Below, piece after piece: positions 34,176 to 45,541 of a DNA stretch of 64,000 nt. The DNA is from Bromus sterilis (lineage: Eukaryota > Streptophyta > Magnoliopsida > Poales > Poaceae). The notes under the pieces were generated by a model that was not told where the DNA came from, did no database searches, and saw only the letters and a list, made by a program, of their open reading frames with translations. The DNA is taken from positions 310,001-374,000 of the forward strand of contig OX465600.1 in the NCBI GenBank assembly GCA_950022295.1. The letters are read 5' to 3'. The position numbers and the translations under genes were made by a program. Position 1 is the stretch's first letter. Each line of letters begins with the position of its first letter.

Positions 34176-35370
34176 ATGACAAATTTTAGAACTAAACTAG
34201 CTGTCATTTTAGTGGATTCTGAATTGAACGATGATTGTGTAAGAAATCAAGACATAGAAGATGACGAAAACAACGCAAATCCCTTGGATTGTATGGTTCT
34301 GGATGGACCACCTGGCAAATTTAAAACATCGAACACTCCATCACCAGTTGAGCTTGTCTCGCAATAATTTATCCTTTCACCATCTATCAATCCAACAAAT
34401 GATGACTTAATGAATTAACTTTGCATGTTCATCAGTATGATTGATGATGTCGCCCTGCTAGAGTAAGTTATATTTCCTTAGTCCATTTTGTATTTTAATA
34501 ATTACTCTCATATCATTATAATTAATAAAATGTTTATTTTATAGGAGTGAATGGGTGAAAAGCTCTAAACCTTATTCTATTAGTTTAAATTTAAGACAAA
34601 TAAAAAAAATATTGAACAATGATGAAGACATGGATGTTAATTTCTTTAACATGGATGTTTGGATACTAGCGTGCCACGAAGTCTAGCTTATGAGAGACAT
34701 TCCGTCTCACTACATGGATCTGAAATTTATAGTCATGTATTATATTTTGCCTCATGGCACTAATGCTTTTGTATTTTATTTTAATCAATATCTCACTATG
34801 CACGAGATACACGTCATGGTGAAATTATGGACATTGCTAAGTTGACACGGTTGTTTCATAGCTGGCCTTATAGCAATGATTACCATATCTCCGAATGTGA
34901 TACAGTAAAAATTAAATATGTTATTTACAAGAATGATTTTTTGGTCTCCATTAATATTTCATGTATTTCATTGCAGATTTTATTGCCTTGGGATATGTTT
35001 GGATTATTTCTATTGTTTGTGTTTGATCAAAATAATAAAGTTGTCTCAATTTCATATCCAATTCTAATACCTACTTTAGGGATCCATATACTTAAACTTG
35101 TGATCAACAACCTAAACCTTGCGCTCCAAGTTGCAAACCCTGCATTCAAGGATGACATTTATAAATGGAAATGTAAAGTTCCTGTTGTTCCAACAAACTC
35201 ATATGGGTATGAATCTTTACATTGCATTACAATATTAATCGATTCATTCAACTCGTAATGTAATATTTTATACATGCAGTTCCTTGTCGGGGTATTTGGT
35301 TTTTAATTTCATGCACTCATTCTGTGATGAAAAGTTCTATTATCCCATACCCCAGGTGAGTATTTACCCT
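34176..35370 (+). pseudogene. Ulp1/C48-peptidase-like transposon-associated gene remnant
   Basis: Separated frames read EWVKSSKPYSISLNLRQIKK, NFFNMDVWILACHEV, MRDIPSHYMDLKF, LLPWDMFGLFLLFVFDQNNK, WKCKVPVVPTNSYG and, just after, GYLVFNFMHSF and DEKLYYPIP. This spacing resembles the plant Ulp1-like cysteine protease fragments often carried by Mutator-, CACTA- and Helitron-type elements. Stops and frame changes are present and the catalytic His/Asp/Cys set cannot be confirmed. It is probably a captured, decayed segment; the assignment rests on pattern memory. Confidence 0.45.
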
Positions 35371-35542
35371 ATGATTATTTGTATACACATTGCAGATCTT
35401 CAAAGGATCACAAATATATCACACTTTTGATAATACAATTTGAGTGATATGATAAATTTTGTACTCACTTTAAGTTCTTGTAAACATATTATTTCATGTG
35501 ATTTTTATTTTGAGACGTGCGTTGCACGTGCATGCTTACTAG

Positions 35543-36679
35543 TTGTTTACAAAGGATCAAACGCACGGGATAATAATGATAGCGATAGCAACGTAAAAGG
35601 AAATAAAGCAGAAAATAAATAGCAGGTGTAAACAGTGTGGAAATATGGACCGGGGTCCCATGATGTTCACTAGTGATGTCTCTCTCCCAAAAGACGATAA
35701 AATAGCAATGCGAGGTAAACAAATTATAGCTGGGCAATTGACAGGATTATGTGCGCAAACCAATACTAACTATGCTACTAAGAAAGGAAGAGGCTCAAAA
35801 GCTTGGGCGGTACGCCAAGACAAGTAGACCGAAATCCATCTGCATTTACCTACTAATCATCCACCTTGAGATATCTATCAAGAACATCTCGCTGGTATTA
35901 AGTTGCGAATCCCACCCAAAGTGTAAACCCAAAGCAACAGACAACTGCATTAAACAACTTTGCGTAAAGTAAACAATCCTTGCACCCGCAAGTACAAGCA
36001 CCGTTGTTTTCTCCCTTGTGGAAACATCACATCCCCTAGACTCATGTTTCTGTCACTCAAGCTAGTCATCAGGGGGCATGAACCCACAATCATGCATAAC
36101 ACTCCCTCTTGGAGTTACTACCTACTACTTGGCCAAAGCAATAAACAACAACGAAGAAAATGCAAGAAATACTCAAGAACATAAATATAAAAGAGGAGAA
36201 TCAAATATATTACTCAAACACAATCTGAACATAGTCTCATAATCCATCAGATCCTAGCAAACTCAGCATAGCAACAACAGAAAGATTACATATGTGCCTC
36301 GATCATGTAGGGCAGCTCACGAGGTCTAAACCATGAAGAACAAAGAGGGTAGGAGAACATCACATATCTACTGATCATGGACCCATGGTCCAAGGTGGAC
36401 TACTCACGGTTCATCCGGGAAGCATCCATGGTGGTGGAGAAGCTCCTGGAGGTGGTTCCTCCCTCCGACAGGGTGCCGGGAAGAGGGCTCCTGGTGCTCC
36501 CAATCTTGGAAGCGCGGTGGCGGCGGAACAGAGGAGAGATCGCGAAAAAGGGTTCTGTCCTCGAGGGTTTCGGGACGAGAGGGATATATAGGCGAAGGGG
36601 GGCAGCCAGAGGTGGACCAGAGGCCCCAGGCGCCCCTTGGCGCGGCCTAGGGGGTGGCCGCGCCAGGTGGCCGCCTGGG
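35543..36679 (-). mobile_element. Gypsy LTR F, part 2, minus strand, truncated by element D
   Basis: Continues LTR F from TTGTTTACAAAGGATC. It is collinear with the minus-strand LTRs at 46735-47880 and 53500-54620, including GATGTCTCTCTCCCAAAAGA, ACATCTCGCTGGTATTAAGT and the GC-rich GCCTAGGGGGTGGCCGC segment. It stops at GGCCGCCTGGG, where TGACGAGGGG, the first base of element D's LTR, begins. The last part of the LTR (ending ACGTATCA) is missing from the window. Confidence 0.8.
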
Positions 36680-36805
36680 TGACGAGGGGGTGACCCCACG
36701 ACTCCAATGGATGAGCCTACCCGGTGTACCCGAAGACAGAAGGCCCACAAAGATGTCGCCTGGGCCCAGCCTTGGCCCACTAGTGGCACTTACGTAGGAG
36801 TCCGC
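36680..36805 (+). mobile_element. Element D (Tat-like Gypsy) 5' LTR, part 1
   Basis: Starts TGACGAGGGGGTGACC. It is interrupted after TCCGC at 36801-36805 by the solo LTR G and resumes at 45200. The LTR's other end is CCCCGTCA at 45520, so the termini TGACG...CGTCA are inverted repeats, as expected. Total LTR length is about 447 bp. Confidence 0.8.
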
Positions 36806-37191
36806 TGCTTATTGGCTTCTCGCCCTTTGTTGGTAGGCCCCAAGTGGAAGGCGTGATGCAGTACAGCAACGAGTTTTCCCTCAGTGAAGATACCAAGGTT
36901 TGTCTCCAGTAGGACTCCACAGATGATAAGTAGGTGTCAGCGGCGCAACTGACGTGGACCTGCACACAGACACAGATAACTTTGTTCCCAACGTAGTTCA
37001 GAGAGGTTGTCAATCTCTCCGGTCTTGTTGTTCACAAATGATAAAACGCAAGGGATAATGATAGCAACTTGAAAGTAAATGCATAAAAGTAAATATAGCT
37101 TGGAAACAATAATGAGGATATGGACTGGGATACATGATGTTCGCTAGTGATGTCTCTCTCCCAAAAGACGATAAAAATTGCTATGCGAGGT
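36806..37191 (-). mobile_element. Solo LTR G, part 1, minus strand
   Basis: Starts TGCTTATTGGCTTCTCGCC immediately after the target duplication TCCGC (36801-36805). It follows the Gypsy LTR order through TGATGTTCGCTAGTGATGTC to GCTATGCGAGGT, where element C is inserted. Its far end at 45194 is followed by the second TCCGC (45195-45199). With no internal domain between its ends, it is a solo LTR, which arises by recombination between the two LTRs of one element. Confidence 0.85.
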
Positions 37192-38814
37192 TGATACGTC
37201 CAAAACGTATCTATAATTTCTGCTTGCTCCATGCATGTTTTGTGTGATATTGCTATGATCTAGATACACTTTCATACACTTTTGATCATATTTGGACTAA
37301 CCTATTAACTCAGTGCACCCCAGTGCCAGTTCCTGTTTTCTGTTGTTTTTCTATTTCAGTTTTCCCCCATATAAAAAATGCCAGAAAAATTCCGGGAAAA
37401 ATACAGAAAAAATCAGCGTACAAGAAGCTTCCAGAAGATCCCGGGAGGGGCCAGAGGGGGGCCAAGGGGGGGGGGCCAGGCGGCCACCCGGCGCGGCCCC
37501 ACCCCTAGCCGCGCCAGGGGGGCGCCTGGGGCCCCTGGCCCACCTCTGGCTGCCCCTTTCGCCTATTTATCCCCCGTCACGGGAAAACTCTAGAACGAGA
37601 ACCCTATTCCGCGAACTCGCCTCTGTTCCGCCGCCGCTGCGCTTCCAAGATCGGGAGCACCAGAAGACCCCTTCCCGGCACCCTGCCGGAGGGAGGATTG
37701 ACCTCCGGGAGTCTCCTCTCCACCATGGATGCTCCCTGGATGTCCCGTGAGTAGTCTTTCTTGGACCATGGGTCCGTGATCAGTAGCTATGTGATGTTCT
37801 CCTCCCCTCTTTGATCTTCATTATTTAGACCTCGTGAGCTGCCCTACATGATCGAGGCACCTTTGTAATATTTCTGCTATTGCTATGTTGAGTTTGATCG
37901 GATCTGATGGATTATGAGATTATGTTCAGATTGTGATAGAGTAATATATTTGGTTTCTATCTTTTATATTTTTGTTCCTAAGTAATTCTTGCATGTTCTC
38001 CGTTGATGTTTATTGCTTTGGCCTAGTAGTAGGTAGCGACTCCAAGAGGGAGCGTTGTGCTAGATTGTGGGTTCATGCCTCCCTGATGACACGCTTGAGT
38101 GACAGAAACATGAGTCTAGGGGATGTGCTGTTGCCACAAGGGGGAAAACAACGGTGCTTGTAACCACGGTTACAAGGATTGTTTACTTTACGCAGAGTTC
38201 TTTTTAATGCAGTTGTCTGTTGCTTTGGGTTTACACTTTGGGTGGGGCTCGCAACTTAATACCAGCGAGATGTTCTGGATATATATCTCAAGGTGGATGA
38301 TTAGTAGTAGATGCAAATGGATTTTGGTCTACTTACTTTGGCGTACTGCCCGTGCTTTTGAACCTCTTCCTTTCTTTTGTAGCATAGTTAGCATTGCGGT
38401 GCGTTCATAATCCTGTCAATTGCCTTTCTGTAATTTGTTTACCTCGCATAGCAATTTTAGCGTATTTTGGGAGAGAGACATCACTAGCGAACATCACGTA
38501 TCCCGGTCCATATCCTTATCACTATTTCCACGCTGCATTTACTTTACCACTTTTATTTGCTATCATTATCCCTTGCATTTTATCCTTTGTAAACAACAAG
38601 ACTGGAGAGATTGACAACCTCTCTGAACTTCGTTGGGAACAAAGTTATCTGTATCTGTGTGCAGGTCCGCGTCAGTTGCGCCGCTGACACTTACTTATCA
38701 TCTCTGGAGTCCTGTTGGAGACAAACCTTGGTATCGTCATCGAGGGAAAACTGCTGCTGCACTACATCTCAACCTTACACTTGGGGAAACCAACGAAGGG
38801 GCGAGAAGCCATCA
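37192..38814 (+). repeat. Element C 5' LTR (1623 bp)
   Basis: TG...CA termini. It shares sequence order with every other LTR of this family in the window (F, G, E LTR1, E LTR2, the 18.8-kb fragment). The GC-rich leader near 37440-37740 corresponds to the region where G carries a tandem duplication. Confidence 0.88.
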
Positions 38815-38825
38815 AGCAAGTTTTC

Positions 38826-38843
38826 TGGCGCCGTTGCCGGGGA
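38826..38843 (+). other. Primer-binding site of element C (tRNA-Asp type)
   Basis: TGGCGCCGTTGCCGGGGA begins 12 bp after the LTR end. The same site occurs on the minus strand at 53215-53232 in element E. It would prime minus-strand DNA synthesis. Confidence 0.85.
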
Positions 38844-38978
38844 CTCCAAGTGCTAAGATAAGGGAGTTGTACACTACCCTTTACCTTTGTTTTTTAGTCT
38901 TGTTAGTTTATCTTTCAGTTTTTATCTTTGTATCTTTTATCAAAAATACCAAAAATACCTGCCACACTTGCTGCTACT

Positions 38979-41014
38979 ATGGGTTCCACTGAAAACACCA
39001 AGTTGTGTGACTTCACTAGTCACAACAACCAAGACTTTATCTGCACTCCCATTGCCACACCTGCCACTTCAGCTACCTCTTATGAAATTAAACCTGCTTT
39101 GCTAAACCTTGTTATGAGAGATCAATTCTCTGGTGCTGGAGATGATGCTGCTTTACACTTGAATAATTTTGTTGAATTATGTGATATGAAAAAGTATAAA
39201 GAAGTAGAAGGTGATGTTGTTAAGCTCAAGCTCTTTCCTTTCTCTTTAAGGTGAGATGCTAAAATCTGGTTTCAATCGTTGCCTAGAAATAGCATAGATT
39301 CTTGGGATAAGTGCAAAGATGCTTTTATAGGGAAGTACTACCCTCCTGCTAAGATTATCCAATTGAGGAGTAATATTATGAATTTTAAGCAATTGGATAA
39401 TGAACACGTTGCCCAAGCTTGGGAACGAATGAAATCTCTTGTTAAGAAATGCCCTACACATCGTTTGACTACTTGGATGGTTATCCAGACTTTTTATGCA
39501 GGCTTGAACTTTACCTCGCGGAACCTGTTAGATTCGGCCGCGGGAGGAACCTTTATGTCAACTACACTTGGTGCTGCCACGAAGCTTCTCGACAAAATGA
39601 TGACCAATTATTCCCAATGGCACACCTAACGCGCTCCAACAGGTAGGAAGGTAAATTCTGTCGAGGAAATTACCTCCCTCAATGAAAAAGTTGACTTAAT
39701 TATGTCTCTACTTACCAAGCAACCCTCTATTGATCCTCATGATGTCCCTTTAAATTCTTTGGTTGCTCAAGAACAAGTAGATGTGAACTTTATTGCTAGA
39801 AACAACTTCAACAACAATGCTTATAGGGGAAATTTTGCTAGCAATCCTAGACCGTTTCCATCCAACTATGGGAATACCAACACTTACCCTAGCAACAAGA
39901 ACCCCTCTTCTGAATTGGAAAGCATGCTTAGAGATTTTATCACTACCCAAAAAGCCTTCAACAAAAATGTAGAAGAGAAATTATCTAAAATAGATAACCT
40001 CTCTTTGAAGGTAGAAAGCTTAGCCCTTGATATTGAGATGCTTAAAATTAGAACCTCCCCTTTTGAGGAGAATAAGACCACTCCTATTAATGCTATCCAG
40101 TTACAAATCAATGAAAATATTAGGATGATGGCTAAACTCAAAGAAAGATGGGCTAGAGAAAAGAGGAAGAGGATAGAATTAAGAGCCTTCCTACACACCA
40201 CACAGTTACCACTATCCAAATTGTTGAGGACACTCAAACTATTAGCACCCAATGCACTCCTAGTCTCGTTGGACCTATTAATGGTGATGCTAATACCTCA
40301 ACCGTAGATAAAGAAACTCCTATGAACATAGAGGGTTTCAAACAAGTGAGCCTAGATGACACTACTACCACCTTTGATAGTAGTGATATTGATTTTGATA
40401 GTTGTACCCTCTCAGAAGTTATTAGCTTGTTACACAAAATGTCTAGAGACCCCCACACTAGCACACTTAATCTTGTCTTCACGGAGCATATCACAAATGA
40501 TCTCATCAAAGCTAGGGAGGAGATGCTTAGAGTAGAAGCCTCCATACCTAGGAAGCTAGATGATGGTTGGGATCCTATGATCAAAATTAAATTAAATAAC
40601 TTCTCTTGTTATGCTTTATGTGATGTTGGAGCTAGTACCTCCTTTATGCCCAAAAGAATATTTGATATGTTTGAATTGAAACCTTTTGAGCCTTGTTCTT
40701 TTGGTGTTCGTCTTGTTGATTCTTCCATAAAGAAACCTTTGGGGAAGATCGACGATGTTATTATCATTGTCAATGACAACTATGTTCCCGTCGATTTTAT
40801 TGTTATGGATATAGAGTGTGAACCTTTATGTCCAATTATTTTGGGACGTCCTTTTCTTCGCACCGTTGGTGCGGTTATTGACATGAAAGAGGGGAATATA
40901 AAATTCCAATTCCCATTCAAAAATGGGATGGAACACTTCCCTAGAAAGAAAATCAAGTTACCTTTTGAGTCCGTTATTCGGGCTAGTTATTCTCTTTCTC
41001 TTGATAAAACTTGA
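38979..41014 (+). pseudogene. Element C gag-aspartic protease polyprotein, inactivated
   Basis: One frame starts MGSTENTKLCDFTSHNN and runs through the retrotransposon gag core (ALLNLVMRDQFSGAG, DAFIGKYYPPAKIIQL, NEHVAQAWERMKSLV, QTFYAGLNFTSRNLLDSAAG). It is broken by TGA at 39252-39254 (after FPFSLR) and TAA at 39627-39629 (after SQWHT). Around 40160 the frame shifts by one base, and the rest continues from 40322 to 41014. That part holds the aspartic protease with the active-site block YALCDVGAST, then YVPVDFIVMDIE and CPIILGRPFLRTVGAVIDM. Comparison with the copy at 51041-53088 identifies the two stops as mutations. The frame ends without pol. Confidence 0.9.
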
Positions 41015-43727
41015 TTCTTCTTTTGCATTATGCCTAGCTAATGGCTTTAAAGAAGCACTTTCGGGAGGCAGCCCGCAACGAATTTAGGTGTTTCTTTTTT
41101 CTTTTGTTGTGTCTTGATGTTTTTTACTACTGTAGCAACATCATTGTATCTTTATTTTTCAGCTTTGTGCCAAGTTATAGCCTCTTACGGCAAGGGAAGT
41201 AAAAGTTGTGACATGTTGTCCAGAAAACAGATTCTGTCCTCGTGACCAGAAAAATCACAGTTCATCCTTTTGAGCTGAAATTTTTACACAGTATGCTCTA
41301 TACAATTACGAAACTTCCGTATGTTCTGAGTTTTTTGATTTGAGTTGCAGAAGTGCCCCTAAAAAAAATCTTTACTATCTGATGTTCTGTTTTTCACATA
41401 TTCTGCCACGTTTTGTCTCTCCTAACTTTTGCAAACCTTAAGCTTGCTTTTTCTTTTCAAAAACTTTTTGGCACTCTTGAGAAACAGTAGCTCTTCAAGA
41501 ATATCTTTATATCCAGTGGACAAAAATTATTTATTAAGGGTACTAACCTCTCTAATCAGCTTATGATGAGTTATGTATGAAGGGAGTTTTCAAGTGTGCG
41601 ATGGAAGATGATGAAAGAAGATCTAGGAGTGTCAAGCGCTCAAGCTTGGGGATGCCCCCATGCATCCCCAACAAATATTCAAGGAGACTCAAGCGTCTAA
41701 GCTTGGGGATGCCCCCGTGCATCCCCATCTCCATCAACAATCATCGGTTCGCCCTTCGTCTCACTATATTTTTATCACTTCATGTGTGACGTGCTATGCT
41801 TGGAGCGTCTCGCTCTTAGGTTTTTTTTAGTTTCTTTAGCTTTGCTTGCTGTTCATAACAAGTTAGATCCTTTCTTACTTTGTGTGGGAGAGAAACACGC
41901 TCCACTTTGAAAATCTAGAACACATCATAGGATTCTTCATGCCTATCTTTTTGCTGTTGTGTGTTCTTTATCTTTTCATAGCTACTGCCTTGTTAATTTA
42001 AGTCTTAGTTTGCCTTTAGCAAGAGCCTTGGCTTTTGTTTAGTTTGTTGCTGGAACTCTTTTTAGTTTTCATGTTTATCTTGTTAAAGAGAGTTGGTTGT
42101 TGCACTGAGTTGTGTCTTGTTTTGAGAAGTAGGTACTTGATGTTGCTATTTAATTCTAGTAGTAGCTTGCAATAGTTTTGAGGTATTGTTATGAGTAATG
42201 TTTGGACTTTTGGTGTCAAGAGCTCTTGCCTATTAGTGATAGATGTCGTATTTTGGGCAATCCGTGTTTATTTTCAAAAAACCTACAAAACTAGTTGAGA
42301 ACTCTAGCTACTAGATGGATCACTACTCTTCTGAGGAGTCAAATATCAGAGAACACTCACGTACCATGAGTCGAGGATGCGCAAGGATAACCAAACCCCC
42401 ATACACTCCTCCTCGGGGTACTTGTCTCTTTGTGAACCTCCTCATTAGATTGAGAGTTACCGATAATAAGTGCATGAGTTCTTCGGACTAATGGAAGTAT
42501 TGAGAGTTGACACTTCCACCTTCCCATATTTTGCTAGCCTCTCCTGTGCCGTGCATTGCCTTCTTCTCACTCCGAGAGTTGGTGTCCACCTTCGCTGGTA
42601 CATCCAAACCCTTGGCATGATACGCTCTGTCATCATAATCCTCCCTTTATCTTTCCTCAAAACAGACACCATACCTACCTATCAAGGCATTTCCACAGCC
42701 TTTCCGAGTTATATTGCCATGCAACTTCCACCTCTTCATGACTTGATCTTCATGTCATACATGTTCCTGCTACACTGGCAGAAGCATACATTGCATACTT
42801 CATGATAGTTACATCTTCTTTCTGTTTTGAGTACCTTGTAAAGTGTGAAAGATCTCCTTTACCTTCTTGTAAAATAGAGTGTTGCCCTTAAGTGAGGAAA
42901 AGATCCCAAAGTGGACACATTAAAAGATCCCAAAGAGGACAAATGAGAGTTAAATAGAAAGAGCCATTGAGGCCACAGAAAAATACAAAAAATAGAAAAA
43001 AGAGAAAAAGAAATAAAAAGAGAGAAAGGGGCAACACTACTATCCTTTTGAGATATCCACACTAGTACTCCCTCTATATCCTTGTACTCCATAGAGATGA
43101 TCTTTATGCATATAGCTATTGGAGAGCTTCTTAGCTCGTTTGTGCATCCGTTGCATGGCAATCCCTACTCCTCACATCATATCTATCATTTGGCATCTCT
43201 TGCCTATGATTTTCCTCATTGATGTGAGCCTTTCTCATTCCTTTTTGTCTTCCTTCTCCACCATATTCTCTCTTTGCCATCCTAAGTGTCAACTTTCGTG
43301 CTTACGCTCATTCATTGCATGAGTGCTCAAAATATCGAAAAGGAGTGGATCAAATTGACTTGTACCTGGCTAGTGGTCTGGGGAAGAGTCAAGATAAGAT
43401 TCCAAAGAAGACCAAGTGTGACACTTTAGTAGATTGAGTTCTCAACACAAAAATACTTTTTCTCGTATTCCCTATCCCCTTTCTTGCACGCAAACACCAT
43501 TTGGAGAAATTCGAGTCACGGACAGCGACAGCTCTTGCACCTAATGTTCTTTTGTTACTTGTTTCAATGCTAATATAGAATCTTGCATGTTATGACTTGA
43601 ATTGAATCTCTAACCTTGATTATTTTACTTTTCAAAGTACTTATATGGTTGCTAGCATGTCACCACAGAAATTATGTTGTTATCATTTACCTACTCGAGG
43701 ACGAGCAGGAATTAAGCTTGGGGATGT
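41015..43727 (+). other. Non-coding 3' half of element C, with hairpin repeats and polypurine tract
   Basis: In an autonomous Gypsy element this is where pol would be, but no catalytic motif is present on either strand. At 41641-41730 the motif AAGCTTGGGGATGCCCC and its near complement GGGGATG...CATCCCC occur twice. The tract AGCAGGAATTAAGCTTGGGG at 43706-43725 just before the 3' LTR is the likely polypurine primer for plus-strand synthesis. Confidence 0.65.
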
Positions 43728-43980
43728 TGATACGTCCAAAACGTATCTATAATTTCTGCTTGCTCCATGCATGTTTTGTGTGATATTGCTATGATCTAGA
43801 TACACTTTCATACACTTTTGATCATATTTGGACTAACCTATTAACTCAGTGCACCCCAGTGCCAATTCCTGTTTTCTGCTGTTTTTCTATTTCAGTTTTC
43901 CCCCATATAAAAAATGCCAGAAAAATTCCGGGAAAAATACAGAAAAAATCAACGTACAGGAAGCTTCCAGAAGAGCCCAG
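43728..43980 (+). repeat. Element C 3' LTR, first 253 bp
   Basis: Starts TGATACGTCC and matches the 5' LTR until CTTCCAGAAGAGCCC, then stops. The next 20 bp (43981-44000) match the complement of the LTR's own 3' end, a filler typical of end-joining repair. Confidence 0.85.
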
Positions 43981-44002
43981 GTTGAGATGTAGTGCAGCAG
44001 CC

Positions 44003-45194
44003 AAAATAAGTAGACCGAAATTCATCTGCATCTACTACTAATCATCCACCTTGAGATATCTATCCAGAACATCTCGCTGGTATTAAGTTGCGAGCCCCAC
44101 CCAAAGTGTAAACCCAAAGCAACAGACAACTGCATTAAAAAGAACTTTGTGTAAAGTAAACAATCCTTGTAACCACGGTTACAAGACCCGTTGTTTTCCC
44201 CCTTGTGGCAACAACACATCCCCTAGACTCATGTTTCTGTCACTCAAGCATGTCATCGGGGAGGCATGAACCCACAATCTAGCACAACGCTCCCTCTTGG
44301 AGTCACTACCTACTACTTGGCCAAAGCAATAAACAGCAACGGAGAGCATGCAAGAATTACTTAGGAACAAAAATACAAGAGATAAGAACCAAATATATTA
44401 CTCTATCACAATCTGAACATAATATCATAATCCATCAGATCCGATCAAAATCAACATAGCAACAGCAAAAATATTACAAAGGTGCCTCGATCATGTAGGG
44501 CAGCTCACGAGGTCTAAACAATGAAGATCAAAGAGGGGAGGAGAACATCACATAGCTACTGATCACGGACCCATGGTCCAAGGAAAACTACTCACGAGAC
44601 ATCCGGGGAGCATCCATGGTGGAGAGGAGACTCCCGGAGGTCAATCCTCCCTCCGGCAGGGTGCCGGGAAGAGGTCTTCTGGTGCTCCCGATCTTGGAAG
44701 CGTGGCGGCGGCGAACAGAGGCGAGTTTGCGGAATAGGGTTCTTTGTCTGGAGTTTTCCCGTGACGGGGGATAAATAGGCGAAGGGGGGCAGCCAGAGGT
44801 GGACCAGGGGCCCCAGGCGCCCCCCTGGCGCGTCCAGGGGTGGGGCCGCGCCGGGTGGCCGCCTGGGCCCCCCTGGCGCGTCCAGGGGTGGGGCCGCGCC
44901 GGGTGGCCGCCTGGGCCCCCCTGGCTCCCCTCTGGCCCCTCCCGGGCTCTTCTCGAAGCTTCCGTCACGCTGATTTTTTATCTGAATTTTCCCGAATTTT
45001 TCTGGCACTTTTTATATGGGGGAAAACTGAAATAAAAAAACAGCAGAAAACAGGAACTGGCACTGGGGTGCACTGAGTTAATAGGTTAATTCAAATATGA
45101 TCAAAAATGTATGAAAGTGTATCTAGATCATAGCAATATCACACAAAACATGCATGGAGCAAGCAGAAATTATCGATACGTTTTGGACGTATCA
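44003..45194 (-). mobile_element. Solo LTR G, part 2, minus strand
   Basis: Resumes at about 44003 with CCAAAATAAGTAGACCG, having lost roughly 110 bp expected after part 1. It ends TTTTGGACGTATCA at 45194, the complement of the LTR start TGATACGTCC. The second target duplication TCCGC follows. Confidence 0.85.
44825..44920. repeat. 48-bp perfect tandem duplication in LTR G
   Basis: CTGGCGCGTCCAGGGGTGGG and the following 28 bases occur at 44825-44872 and again at 44873-44920. The unit covers the GC-rich leader of the LTR and is single copy in the other LTRs of the window. Confidence 0.9.
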
Positions 45195-45199
45195 TCCGC

Positions 45200-45520
45200 G
45201 AGTCATAAGGAAGGTGCAAACTTGCCGTACGGAACACGATTATGGTTAGGAAACCTCATCTGTAATCTAGGACGGACTCCCCGAGACCTAGCCTAGTATA
45301 TAAAGGCTAGGAGGGGAGACGTCGAGATCAAGCAATACGCAATCTATAACCCTAGCCTTGTGCGCACTAGCCTTGGCTCCCCTGTAATCGCCATCTCCAA
45401 TCAATAACATCGAGCAGGAACGTATCCTCCTGTTAGCCGACGAGCTATCGTCCAACCTGTACCTCTCATGACTAACCCTGGGTCCCTGACCATGGGATTT
45501 TCCGGAGTACATCCCCGTCA
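45200..45520 (+). mobile_element. Element D 5' LTR, part 2
   Basis: Continues D's LTR after the TCCGC duplication. It carries TATATAAAGG near 45297 as a TATA box and ends ACATCCCCGTCA. Confidence 0.8.
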
Positions 45521-45521
45521 A

Positions 45522-45541
45522 TTGGCGCCGTCTGTGGGAAC
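45522..45541 (+). other. Primer-binding site of element D
   Basis: TTGGCGCCGTCTGTGGGAAC starts one base after the LTR end. This PBS form is common in plant Tat-lineage Gypsy elements. I did not verify the tRNA species. Confidence 0.75.

Larger units (their letters stand above)
30494..35542 (+). mobile_element. Helitron (5049 bp) inserted between A and T of LTR F
   Basis: The left end is TCTCTACTACTATTAAAAGA (5' TC). The right end is GTGCGTTGCACGTGCATGC followed by TTACTAG, that is, a CGTGC-GTT-GCACG hairpin shortly before a terminal CTAG. It sits between A (30493) and T (35543) with no target duplication, and the host LTR reads continuously across it (GGCCTTA then TTGTTTACAAAGG). These are the defining marks of Helitrons, which move by rolling circle. 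It contains a broken Rep-nuclease segment, a GC-rich captured exon-like segment and a Ulp1-like fragment. No helicase domain was recognised, so it is non-autonomous. Confidence 0.9.
37192..43980 (+). mobile_element. Element C: gag-protease Gypsy-like retrotransposon, 3' LTR truncated
   Basis: The 5' LTR is 37192-38814 (TGATACGTCC...GCCATCA). A PBS TGGCGCCGTTGCCGGGGA (38826-38843, tRNA-Asp type) follows, then a gag-protease pseudogene at 38979-41014. A long non-coding stretch leads to a purine-rich tract before the 3' LTR at 43728, which is cut at 43980. No reverse transcriptase, RNase H or integrase exists between protease and 3' LTR, so this is a non-autonomous element. It is inserted in solo LTR G. 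Its 3' side was later deleted and joined to a 20-bp filler. Confidence 0.88.

Noticed and set aside
35440..35622. Small ORF at the Helitron end
   Set aside because: It spans the Helitron terminus and the host LTR, so it is a chance frame across an insertion junction.
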